Origin: Mesostigma viride
Taxonomy: Eukaryota; Streptophyta; Mesostigmatophyceae; Mesostigmatales; Mesostigmataceae
Assembly: GCA_009746045.1 (NCBI GenBank)
Contig: RPFO01000312.1
Location: 2,229,279-2,289,278 of the forward strand
Length of the DNA stretch: 60,000 nucleotides
Direction of reading: 5' to 3'
Shown here in pieces: positions 34,120-44,048 of this stretch; position 1 is the first letter of the stretch; each line of letters starts with the position of its first letter. Made by a program: the position numbers and the translations under genes. The notes below the pieces were generated by a model, which was given only the letters and a program-made list of their open reading frames with translations, did not search any database and had not been told where the DNA came from.

Positions 34120-35262
34120 AATTTTTGGGAGTCGGCAGCATGGTAACATGGTGACATTTGCTAGAAAAAAATAACGTGTTTTCAGCACTTTCTGGCATGT
34201 ATGCATATATAAAGACATCAAATGAACTCAGTTGGAGCTGGAACTTTGCACATGTTCTAAACACATCCCATGCAGCATGCCCACAAAGTTTCAGGCTGGT
34301 TGGATGACAAATAGGTGACAAATGCTAGCTTAAATACCCCAAAAATGCAGTTTTTCATGGTTTTTCAAGGGTTTTATCACACATATGCATACATAATGAC
34401 TCCAAATGAACTCAGTTGGGCCTGGGACTTTGCACATGTTCTAAACACATCCGGCCCATGCAGCATGCCCACAAAGTTTCAGGCTGGTTGGATGACAAAT
34501 AGGTGACAAATGCTAGCTTAAATACCCCAAAAATGCAGTTTTTCATGGTTTCCAAGGGTTTTATCACACATATGCATACATAATGACTCCAAATGAACTC
34601 AGTTGGAGCTGGAACTTTGCACATGTTCTAAACACATCCCATGCAGCATGCCCACAAAGTTTCAGGCTGGTTGGATGACAAATAGGTGACTGATGCTAGC
34701 ATAAATACCCCAAAAATGCAGTTTTTCATGGTTTCCAAAGGGTTTTATCACACATATGCATACATAATGACTCCAAATGAACTCAGTTGGAGCTGGAACT
34801 TTGCACATGTTCTAAACACATCCGGCCCATGCAGCATGCCCACAAAGTTTCAGGCTGGTTGGATGACAAATAGGTGACAAATGCTAGCATAAATACCCCC
34901 AAAATGCAGTTTTTCATGGTTTCCAAGGGTTTTATCACACATATGCATACATAATGACTCCGAATGAACTCAGTTGGAGCTGGAACTTTGCACATGTTTT
35001 AAACACATCCGGCCCATGCAGCATGCCCACAAAGTTTCAGGCTGGTTGAATGACAAAAAGGTGACTGATGCTAGCATAAATACCCCCCAAAATGCAGTTT
35101 TTCATGGTTTCCAAGGGTTTTATCACACATATGCATACATAATGACTCCAAATGAACTCAGTTGGAGCTGGAACTTTGCACATGTTCTAAACACATCCGG
35201 CCCATGCAGCATGCCCACAAAGTTTCAGGCTGGTTGGATGACAAAATGGTGACTGATGCTAG
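34120..35262. repeat. Satellite array, ~185-bp unit, six copies
   Basis: TGGATGACAAAT-type landmarks recur at 34301, 34489, 34672, 34860, 35047 and 35235, giving periods of 183-188 bp. Units are very similar apart from an optional GGC in ACACATCC(GGC)CCATGCAG and small changes. The first copy is more divergent. The short repeated frames (with HTYAYIMTPNELSW) change register between units and are not a gene. The array ends beside the 3' LTR of element F. Confidence 0.95.
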
Positions 35263-35272
35263 CGAACCCCCC

Positions 35273-35837
35273 TGTTACGCCGCAAACCTCTACCGCCACC
35301 AGACTACCTCTACCTGGCCTAATGCTACCTAAACTAGTAAGGCCGCCTCTAGTTAAACCCCTAGCGAAAGACGAACGAGACGATCCAGATCTCAGCAGTG
35401 CATTTACGTAAGTACTACTGTAATACGCCATAAGCCATTTACACAAACCCGTTTACTCCAGGAATAGAGGAAGGAAACACAACTACACTGCCATGACCCA
35501 AGCTAATATGTGTTAATTCATTTAACACACGCCGAGTGACCACACAAGGAGTGGAACGTGCATAAATGGCCACCAACGGTCCAACAGGCTCGGGCCGACC
35601 TGGCCCTCGCCTACAGAAACACAGACAGGTGCACAGATGCACGCCGGTCCACTACATTCTACCAAAGGATAAGGACCACTAATAAAGTACGCGGCGCGGC
35701 GCCCAAAAGCACCCAATGTACCACGGTACTGTTACGAGGACAATCGTGTCCCAGTTGGAACTACACGTAAACCTAGGAACGAGGCCAAGGACCTAATTTA
35801 CGTCCGTAACTACAACGAATTGTTACGCGACGTAACA
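35273..35837 (-). repeat. Element F 3' LTR (probable)
   Basis: 565 bp bounded by perfect terminal inverted repeats TGTTACG...CGTAACA. A G-rich tract abuts its sense-strand start. The second LTR lies outside the window, so the limits rest on the termini and the polypurine tract. The left flank is AACCCCCC next to the satellite. Confidence 0.7.
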
Positions 35838-35850
35838 CCTCCCCCCCCAC
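35838..35850 (-). promoter_or_regulatory. Element F polypurine tract
   Basis: GTGGGGGGGGAGG on the minus strand immediately precedes TGTTACG, the inferred 3' LTR start. The same G-run plus AGG pattern precedes the 3' LTR of element B. Confidence 0.7.
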
Positions 35851-36211
35851 AAGAGGTAGGGAGCCCTCTCTCTACGCACAGGGAGGAAACCAAAGGGGTA
35901 GGAAAAACCTAATGCACCCAGCACACACCAACACAATCGATAGACCATCCAAGATACAAAGCACCAATAGTTCACACGGTCTCCACCACCACGCCGGGTG
36001 GTGTAGGGTTAGCCAGCACCAAGCCTGGTGGGAGGTTCCCCTAACTGCCTGGAACGGAGTCCTTGCCGGGGGGGGACGGTACTGGGCAGGACACACAGAG
36101 TAAACGAATCAGTACCAAGGACCAAGAACAGCCAATCGACTGGCCAGAATATGAGGGCGACTCTATATACCGGAGGGACAACACCCTCAGGTCGGGCCTA
36201 AGGCCCTCTAT
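35851..36211 (-). other. Element F 3' untranslated region
   Basis: Between the ORF4 stop and the polypurine tract. I see no further coding sequence. It contains CACCACGCCGGGTGGTG, a potential short hairpin, near 35990. Confidence 0.5.
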
Positions 36212-38089
36212 CTAGTTGCCATCCGTCTGGTAAGTGCCACGAGAGGCCAGCAGAACATCCAGGTACGCCTGGTAGTGGGCCACATCCTCGGCATTGTCAT
36301 GCCTATCTACAGTGAGGAAAACATCGGCCCACACGCCATCAGGAAAAAGGCCCAGAAAGGCCCAGTAATACCTATGCTGCGTAAGAACGACCTGGCCACG
36401 GGCCCAGTCCAGGAAACCACAGGCAAAGAGGCGAAGGAAAGGCTCTACCGCGATCAAACAGAGGGCCCGCAGGAGTAGGCGATGGTACCGGATCCGAGGG
36501 CGCAAACCCGTCGGGAAGAACAGATCTACCAGGGGCTCCACGTTAGACGGCCACATCCGGATGTGCCGAACCTCTCGGGAGCGCCACCGACGAGCACACT
36601 GTCGCGACCCGAACGTCTCTAGGTAGTCGCTGGCCCGAGGAGGAGGGTGGCCACGGGAGTCTAGACCCTGGCTCGGGATGGGCGCTGGACGACGGGCATC
36701 CCACTCCAGGATGGGCTGGAGAACCGTGCTGTACGTAGCCCCCGGTACCGCAGGAAACTCTACCGTAAGGGCATCCGAAGCCATAATGCCCAGAGGCGGA
36801 GGGTAAGCCCACTGGAACCCACCGTAGGTGTCCAAGTCGTTGTGACGCCTAGCCCAGCGATACAGAACGCGCCGAACCAGGATCTCACCCTGGAACACAG
36901 GATCAGCTAAAATAACCATGTCGAAAGGGGGCCGATCAGTCTCAATGGGTAGGCCACGGTCCCGCGGCGCCCGACACACCTGGGAGAACCCGTAGGACAT
37001 GGACGAAATGGCAAGCTCGGCGGAGGCGCGCGGCAGGTCACACTGTCGGCAGGCGATCGCGGACATACCATACCCAGGGACGGGCGTGTCGCGCGTCTCC
37101 GGCGTCGCATGCACCACAGAAGGGGCCCTGTCCCGATCACCCTGGGACAACTCCCGGAGGGAATCAGCAGCGCGGGTGGCGCGAGGATCCGAACCGGTAG
37201 CCCGAACAACCGCAGCCAAAGACCGCGAGGCCGAAGGGGCAGGGGCCGAAGAAGGGGTAGGAACCGACACCGACGCAGACGGCACCGGTACAACAGGAGG
37301 TCGCGCCGGACCCGAAGCCGGAGGGGGCCGCGACGGACCCGCCACCGCAACTGGCGCGCCGGTCTCCGTTGACGGCGCACCCTCAGGCCACATATTGAAA
37401 ATAGGGCCCGTAGGGACAGGCAGTCCGGCATAAGATTGGTTGCCATCCAAACTCCAGTCGGGCACCGGAATCCTCTGCGGGGGACCACCCTCCCAAAGCC
37501 TGGGAAGATCGCCCGTGTCGCTAAAGAAACCCCGCACTGGCTGCGATGGCGCGGTGGGCGGCCCAGAGGCGGCGACGGCGGGCACAGCCGCTGGGGCGGA
37601 AGACTCGCGTCGAGGCGCAGAAACGTCGGTCGCAGGCGCAGGGGCAACCAGAGGCGTCGGAGCCGCAGCAACAGAGGAAACCGCAGCTACCGAAGGCTCG
37701 CACAGCGCAGGCGAAACCGTAGGTGCCGAAACAACCGAAGGGGTAGGGGGCGCAGATACAACAGACACCTCACCTGGCGTGGCTGGGGCCTGCGCTTGGG
37801 CCGCCATGAAGGCCCCGAACGCCGCGGTCAGGGACTGAATCTGGGCCTGCATCGCCGAAACAGTCGCCGAGAGATGATCGGGCTCGCGCTCCAAACCCAA
37901 AGGGGTAGGCTCCACTGACGCACGCCGGGTCGACCGTGGTGACGACGGGACAGGGGAGGGAGCCGACGCTGAGGAGGAGGACGCTGCACTTGAGGCTGAA
38001 TACTCTGGAGTGTACTGTGCCTCGACTGGTGCGTCCGTAGGGGAAGGGTCACCAACTGCTACTCCCGCTGACTGGTCTGCGATTTCCAT
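36212..38089 (-). CDS. Element F ORF4: post-pol protein of unknown function
   Basis: 625 aa, fully open, starting MEIADQSAGVAV 5 bp after the ORF3 stop. Residues 20-80 are Ser/Pro/Ala-rich. About 85-115 (LSATVSAMQAQIQSLTAAFG) could form a coiled coil. Residues 115-340 are Pro/Ala/Ser-rich. The C-terminal ~280 residues look folded: FDMVILADPVFQGE, GGFQWAYPPPLG, REVRHIRMWP, a hydrophobic stretch around LLLRALCLIAVEPFL, and W-x2-G-x-V-x-L-T-x-H-x4-AFL-x2-FP-x5-DV ending RHD (36410-36297). The latter aligns with the post-pol ORF of element B. Not env-like by any motif I know. Role unknown; position and conservation argue for a function in the element. Confidence 0.8.
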   Translation of the reverse strand: MEIADQSAGVAVGDPSPTDAPVEAQYTPEYSASSAASSSSASAPSPVPSSPRSTRRASVEPTPLGLEREPDHLSATVSAMQAQIQSLTAAFGAFMAAQAQAPATPGEVSVVSAPPTPSVVSAPTVSPALCEPSVAAVSSVAAAPTPLVAPAPATDVSAPRRESSAPAAVPAVAASGPPTAPSQPVRGFFSDTGDLPRLWEGGPPQRIPVPDWSLDGNQSYAGLPVPTGPIFNMWPEGAPSTETGAPVAVAGPSRPPPASGPARPPVVPVPSASVSVPTPSSAPAPSASRSLAAVVRATGSDPRATRAADSLRELSQGDRDRAPSVVHATPETRDTPVPGYGMSAIACRQCDLPRASAELAISSMSYGFSQVCRAPRDRGLPIETDRPPFDMVILADPVFQGEILVRRVLYRWARRHNDLDTYGGFQWAYPPPLGIMASDALTVEFPAVPGATYSTVLQPILEWDARRPAPIPSQGLDSRGHPPPRASDYLETFGSRQCARRWRSREVRHIRMWPSNVEPLVDLFFPTGLRPRIRYHRLLLRALCLIAVEPFLRLFACGFLDWARGQVVLTQHRYYWAFLGLFPDGVWADVFLTVDRHDNAEDVAHYQAYLDVLLASRGTYQTDGN

Positions 38090-38094
38090 GAACT

Positions 38095-38541
38095 CTACTG
38101 TACTGCCCGTAGGAGGTCGCAGGGGTTGTCATCTACTTCTGCCTCACCCTCGCCCGGAAGCCAGGGGAACACATCCCGTAGGCAGGAGCGGCCCACAGGG
38201 GTAGACAGGTAGGAAAACACCCGGGGGCACTGAAGGACAGCGGCTATCTGCTCCAAGGCTGGACAGCGGGAGCCACATCCTAACAGACAATGCCCGGCAT
38301 CGTCGAACCCATGCACAACTATCTGGTGCGGATCATCCGGGGCTGGGCCGAACCACGCGACCCCAAAGAGAGCAGCCCTGACTAAAGTCGCATGCTGAGC
38401 CTGGAGGGCAGGCTGCACGATGCCACCCGGATGACTGGAACGTGACACCCAGCGGCCCGGAAGGGCCTCGAAGTAAAGCTCTGGGTCCGGTGGTGGAGGG
38501 GAAGGCAGCGGGCTCTCCGCCGGAGGGGTAGGCTCTGACAT
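38095..38541 (-). CDS. Element F ORF3: small post-pol protein of unknown function
   Basis: 148 aa starting MSEPTPPAESPL, 77 bp after the pol stop. I prefer this ATG to one at 38667, which lies inside the end of pol. After a Pro-rich N-terminus come YFEALPGRWVSR, HCLLGCGSRCPALEQIA, LQCPRVFSYLSTPVGRSC and VFPWLPGEGEAEVDD. Five cysteines lie in a stretch of about 45 residues, but no classic zinc-finger spacing is obvious. I do not recognise a family. ORF4 follows after 5 bp, so expression as a compact downstream unit is likely. Confidence 0.7.
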   Translation of the reverse strand: MSEPTPPAESPLPSPPPPDPELYFEALPGRWVSRSSHPGGIVQPALQAQHATLVRAALFGVAWFGPAPDDPHQIVVHGFDDAGHCLLGCGSRCPALEQIAAVLQCPRVFSYLSTPVGRSCLRDVFPWLPGEGEAEVDDNPCDLLRAVQ

Positions 38542-38617
38542 GACGGCTGCGGAGGGGAGGGGACAACCAACCACCCGTCGACAGCAGACATAACATAAGA
38601 GAGGAGAAGGTCTACAA

Positions 38618-39342
38618 CTAGAGCTTATGCAGGGTTTTATACTCCTGCAAAAGGCGACTACACCCATCTAGCTCACTCTCCGTATACCAGACTTTATCTA
38701 CCTCACTACGAGCATACATCCATTTCACCTTATACTGGCGCTGGGTACCGCGGCCCTTTTTGATATCTCTATGGGCCACGATACTCTCTACCTCGTCTTC
38801 TACCTCACCAGTATCAGGGTTATGCTCTAAAGGGGCAGGAGCTAGTTCTCTACCAGCGAACGTGCTTTGGTGATAAAGCTTCAGCTGGCTTCTATGGAAG
38901 GTGTTAGAATGTGTCTGCCAAGAGGTAGGGATATCTATTTTATATAAGAAATTACCTACTCTAGACAACACACGGAAGGGTCCTAAGAAGGCGGGCCTAA
39001 GTTTCATTATAAGTTCTGCTTCGAACTTGTGAGCAAAACGGCCAACACGGGGGCCTTCTACTAAGACTAAATCCCCTATATCTATTTCAGGCGCTCTTCT
39101 ATCTAGGGAGGCACGCAACCTAGCAAGGTACTTAGCCTGAGCCTTTTGGTACCCTGAAATCGCGTGATCATGGGCATTTTTCATTTTATCTAGCAAGGCC
39201 TGTACACCTTCTACAGTATCCCGGGACACATCGTCCCGGTCCCGTAAAGGACTAGCTAAGAGAGAGGTAGGAGTAAGAGGCTGTCTACCAGTATCTAGGA
39301 AGAAAGGCGTATAGCCATGCGCAGCCTGGGGGCAATTGTTAA
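38618..39342 (-). pseudogene. pol: Element F integrase C-terminus with chromodomain
   Basis: This continues the integrase after the TIR element: NCPQAAHGYTPFFLDTGRQP, then IDIGDLVLVEGPRVGRFAHK and LRPAFLGPFRVLSRV (GPY/F module), then EDEVESIVAHRDIKKG ... YKVKWMYARSEVDKVWYTES, a chromodomain. Sequence is close to element B over the same region. It ends at 38618, and the extra ORFs follow. Confidence 0.9.
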
Positions 39343-40686
39343 CCCCTAGTCCGGAAACAGTTCGATATATCGAACTGTTTGACCCCCGGTGGCGCGGCGC
39401 TCAATTCCAGGAGCGCCGCGCCACCCGTGACGGATGTCAGTGGTCCGGTGGATCTGGGAACACTTAGGGACGAAGGTGATGCATAGGTTTGGGGGTAATA
39501 TTCGCCATAGCCTGGTAAATACAACGTGTATTGAGACAGTATCACGTGACTTTGGCGGGAAATTTTCACTCGCGCGCGCGCGTAACGAGATATGGCTGCT
39601 AGCGTGCCGTTATCAAGGAAATTTTGCGTCTCGCGGCTTGTAATGGTTCAGAATGTTGCTCAGAATGATGATGCGTGATTTTCGTAGGTCAGGGGTGGCC
39701 AGATGTATAGCATTGGTACAATACAGGTAGGACATTACTGCTTTCTTGGTCGTCAGTACCAGATGAGTAATGGCATGCCATATTTCGATTTTCTTCTTAT
39801 GGCCCGGCAGTCTGCGCCAGCCCGAGCACCCAGTTTTGGTACGGGACATCCGCAGCAGCGTCCCTGTGAATTCGGATGCGTTTATAGGTCATCTTTGCAC
39901 AGAACATCAACCTGGTAATCATGTCGGATGCATGCATTATGCGGCTATGGCGGCCTATGCCTGGAAAGCATTAGCCAGTGTGAGATATGAGGGTCCCGGC
40001 CAGCAGAACCCGGAAAGGTCGTGATCAAGCCAGGTACGGCAACGTGTTTGCATGTCGTTTGCACGGGAATCTGTCGTTTATACATCCATTTTACACGAGT
40101 GTATCAGTGCCTCTTGCAGCAGGTTTCCATGCCTGCTGTATGAGTGCTATTAGCCCCAAATCTGCTCAGTTTGTGGTGTTTCTTTGGAGGATGCCATTCC
40201 GTTAGTGCTGGTTTAGTACTTCTTTGTTTCCCAGCACTTTTTACAGTCCTATGTGGCTGTATACAATGCATAAGTGTGTGGCATTTCATGGATGGCTGCT
40301 TACGCGCGCGTAACCCACACACGTAAGTGAGCGCATTATATAGGTCAGATGGGCTATCCGTGCGGTCTGACCCAAGGAAAGCATGGTGGCACTATCTATT
40401 GAGATTGTCCAACCCCAGAATAATTTTTTAGAACCCTCCCTGCAGGGGTAAACTACTAAGGGGATTTCCCTTGCCTGAAAATGATCGTCTTTTGTCCAAC
40501 TTTGGCAGTAAATATCTTGCAAAGCACTGAATGGACTTGAGATATTATTGCATTTTCTGAAAGCCCTTGAAGTGTAGATACTCCTAGCACCTTGGTTGGG
40601 GGTATTTGGAGTTGTGGCCTATGAGTTATGATTTTTTCCATTTTCAGGGGTCTAAAAATGCCAAAAACCCATTCCCGGACTATGGG
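39343..40686 (-). mobile_element. Non-autonomous TIR DNA transposon (piggyBac-like termini), copy 2
   Basis: 1344 bp, CCCCTAGTCCGGAAAC at the left and CCGGACTATGGG at the right (imperfect TIRs), flanked by TTAA (39339-39342, 40687-40690). Removal with one TTAA rejoins FSLN to NCPQAAHG in the element F integrase. It is homologous to 5770-7116 in inverted orientation. No transposase. Confidence 0.88.
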
Positions 40687-42392
40687 TTAAGGGAGAATAC
40701 CAAGCATAGATAATCCTCCCAATCACTCCCCGAGCCATTAACATAGTGCCTCAGCGCTTCTTCCACTACCCTATTAAGACGCTCTACTAGATGAGAGGAG
40801 GAGGAGTGATAGGCAGTACCGAATGTAACCTTGGTGCCGATAGCAGCGAAAAACTGCTGCCAAAAGTCAGAGGTAAATAGCTTATCTTTATCACTAATAA
40901 ACTGCCTACTCAAACCATGATATCTATATACGTTATTAAGGTATAGGCGTGCGCAATCGCGTGCGGTGAGTTCTAAGGGACACGGCACGAGATGACACAT
41001 ACGAGTAAAACAATCTACGAAAACAAGGATCTGGGCGTTACCTCTATCATTCTTCCTAAAAGGTCCTACAAAATCCATCATAATGGAGTCCCACGGCATG
41101 ATGGGATCAGGTAGGGTCCTAGGCTCTGCTATCTGTCCTACATTGTTGGGTTTCATCTCCTGGCACGATTGACAGGTTCTAACATACTCATCTACATCCT
41201 TTGAAAGGGAAGGCCAGTAGTAAGAGCGGGCTACTAGGTCCCGTACCCGTTTACCACCCTGATGAGCAGCTAAGTCATGCAACTCAAAGAGCAAGGAGGA
41301 GCGACAGATAGGAGGGACATACAGGCGCCATTGAGGGGGAGAATCTGCTATCTGCACATATAAAAACCCACCTACAAATTTACAAGGGTGCTTGCCTAAT
41401 TGTTGGGGATGGGCAGCAATGGCAGCTAAAGCTTCCGGCTCAGTGGCCGTAAATCTACTAATAAGGCGTTCAAGATCAGAGGTAGGCATCGCTACAGAGG
41501 TATCCAGAACAGGTTTAAAGAGATCTCCTACCGCCTTGCCAAAGAGAAGGGGAGGTCCTAGAGGGACTATGTTTTCATAAGACTTTCCTGACCTAGTCGC
41601 TATATGGCTAAGCGGTATAGAAATTTTATTTTTCCCCTCCCCCCCCACCGAGGCCACAGGAAGGGCCTCACACGGGAGAGAGAGTCCTACGTGAGAAAGG
41701 AGATCAGGCATGCGAACAGCTGTATGAAAGAGGTAGGCATAGGATTCATCATCAGGTAGTTCACCATAAGGGGTTACACCCATAGTAGTAGGAACTAGAG
41801 TAGTATTGAGAACATCAAGGTCCTCGAAAAAGGAGTAATCTGCGCGACGGGAGAGTGCATCTGGTACTATGTTATCTACACCCTTAACATACTGAAGTTT
41901 AAAAGGGGAGAACTGTGCTAAAAACTCCATCCAGCGCGCTTGACGAGGGGTAAGGTTGGGTTGTGAGAGAAGATGGGTAAGGGGACGGTGATCCGTCTGG
42001 ATAACTAATCTATAAGGATCTATCTCGCAGGGTTCATTCAGACAAACATCAAATTGAGCACCTTTAAGAAAGTGCTGCCACGCGTGGCAACAATACACCA
42101 CAGCTAAAAGTTCCTGCTGGTGTACGGGATAGTTACGCTCCGCAGGGAGCATTGTCCTAGAGATATACTCGATTGGCTGTAAGCCCTGACCCTGATCCTG
42201 GAGAAGGACGCCCCCTATAGCTACCTTGATAGCATCTGTAGCTACAACAAAGGGTTTAGTAGTATCCGGTAGGATGAGTACGGGAGGGGACAGGAGTAGG
42301 GATTTTAGACATTGAAAAGCCGACTGACATTCACTACTCCAAACAAAGGGGATATCCTTCTTTAATAAATGATTAATAGGGGCTGCTATAGT
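40687..42392 (-). pseudogene. pol: Element F RNase H and integrase core
   Basis: Starts at AAPINHLLKKDIPFVW after element E. RNase H: KPFVVATDAIKVAIGGVLLQ, YPVHQQELLAVVYCCHAWQ, IQTDHRPLTHLL and VPDALSRRADY. Integrase: ELHDLAAHQGGKRVRDLVAR with CQSCQEMK (HHCC), WDSIMMDFVGPF (Asp), QFISDKDKLFTSDF (Asp) and SSHLVERLNRVVEEALRH (Glu). The frame is open throughout and stops only at the two insertion junctions, so the copy is young. Confidence 0.92.
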
Positions 42393-43039
42393 AGTTAGCG
42401 AGCAGCCAGAACTGTGAGTTCCTGGTCTCTCACGCCACACAACGGGATGAGCCAAAGTTGCAAGGCAGCAACCTTTTAACCCGTGCACCAAGCCACGACC
42501 ACGGTGAGCGGTTCCACGTCCAATGTGGGAGCCTCGGTTCGTGCTTGCCAAGATAGCTGGTCATCCCCCATGACCAAGCTATATCCTTTGCGTTGTTCCT
42601 CGTTCCCATCGGCGTGACGAGGCACGTGCAGGCAGGCAAGCAAATCCTCAACGTCCACTGGCATCAGTGCAGAGCCAGGACGAACTGGATTTGCCTAGAC
42701 TCTGCAACCTAGGAAGTACAGGACCTGTCACAAGCCTGCAAGGCCTAGTATCCTTGCAGACCTGTGCCAGTTCCTGTAGTCCACCAGTCACAGGCTGCTG
42801 CTCCTCTGGTCTACGTGGACCACAGTCACGTGATAGTCAGGCTAAGCCTGCGCAGGCACGGCCTGCCACGTGTCCTGTCCACTACACCAGAGGACTGTAC
42901 CCAGTCGGCCACGGACGGCTAGGACTTCGGGACCTCATATCTTTCTTGTCCCTTGTCTGTTTCAGGCGGTCAGCACGGCGTTGGAAAGGTCTTTCCAAAC
43001 TGCATCCACTTAGCATATTGGTTGCCCAAAATGCTAACT
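42393..43039 (-). repeat. Element E 3' LTR
   Basis: Sense-strand ends are AGTTAGCATTTTGGG and GCTCGCTAACT, a 7-bp inverted repeat AGTTAGC/GCTAACT instead of TG...CA. Identical to 50200-50847 except for one C near 42901. A purine-rich tract lies upstream on the sense strand (43040-43057). Confidence 0.93.
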
Positions 43040-43057
43040 CCAACCCTTTCTTCTTTT
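43040..43057 (-). promoter_or_regulatory. Element E polypurine tract
   Basis: AAAAGAAGAAAGGGTTGG on the minus strand directly precedes the 3' LTR. The A/G run with a short TT near the LTR is a plausible plus-strand primer site. Confidence 0.65.
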
Positions 43058-44048
43058 GGAGCTGGACCAGCTTGAAACAACCTAACCTTGCTTGTGCCCA
43101 CTCAGCCACAGACCGCTTGGTCCCTTGAGGTTGATCAGACCTTTGAGGGCCCAGGTTCCTGCCTCCTTTGGGTAACAACATATCTGCCCTTGGACCAGGC
43201 TAGGTGTACTGGCCAGTGAATCAGAGGTCACCCCAGGTTATCCCCTGACCCCTTGGTCAGCTCCCAACCTTTCCTTGGGAACTTGGTGCTAGATTAAAGT
43301 CAAGGCACATTACCTAGTCCAATGGCTGGGATTACAGGATGCCAAGAACGTACTATTGTGAGTTCCTGATCTTTCACAGTTATCACAGGCGCCCGTTCTT
43401 ATGGCGCCCGCCTTGGCCAGCCTTTCCCTTTTATGCTCAAAGAGACTCAGGTAGCACCTGCACAAATACTGCCTCATTGGGGAGCCCATGTCTTCACTGG
43501 GTGTTAAGCCCAGGAATCACTCATGCCAGGCTGTGGCTCTGCTGGGGAATTGAACCCCACCCCAACCTCCAGGTTTATAGGTGACCTGGAACTTTACACA
43601 AGAGAAACATTACAACCATGGAACAACATGAGAATGACATGACATGATTATGTTTTATTCAAGCATTATATAACCCAGAATGTGGCCCCCTGGCAACCAT
43701 GTTCCACATGGTCACACAACCAGGTTCTTTATTAGCAACAGGTTGGAAACAAGCACTAGAAAACATATGTACAGCAACCTGTAAGAACCAACATTCGGGT
43801 TGCCCTTGCATGGCCTAACTGTTTGAGGCCAAAGGCGTCGACTTAAGTCCTGGCGACTCTTCTGAACCCCATGGGGAGGGCCAGGCATGATTCTCAGCTG
43901 GTAGGAGTGACATTCCACACCAACTCCTGTCCAGGAGGGTGTACCTAACCCTGAAGGACCGGCTGTCAACCAGTAAGCACCAGTCACCACTTGGTACTTT
44001 GGTCAAGCAGCCCACTGGGGGCACCCAAGCTGAAGCAAGGCCTGGTCT
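43058..44048 (-). other. Element E 3' untranslated region
   Basis: About 1 kb between the RNase H stop and the polypurine tract, with no recognisable coding sequence. A T-arm-like hairpin (TGGGG-TTCAATT-CCCCA, minus strand near 43550) is present without a tRNA around it. Confidence 0.5.

Noticed and set aside
34120-35262. CRISPR-like array
   Set aside because: Units are ~185 bp and homogeneous along their length, with no short repeat plus variable spacers. The genome is eukaryotic.
42430-43181. Frames repeated at 50134-50897
   Set aside because: They are the two LTRs of element E.
43540-43580. tRNA gene suggested by a perfect T-arm (TGGGG-TTCAATT-CCCCA, minus strand)
   Set aside because: No matching acceptor, D arm or anticodon arm at the right distances.
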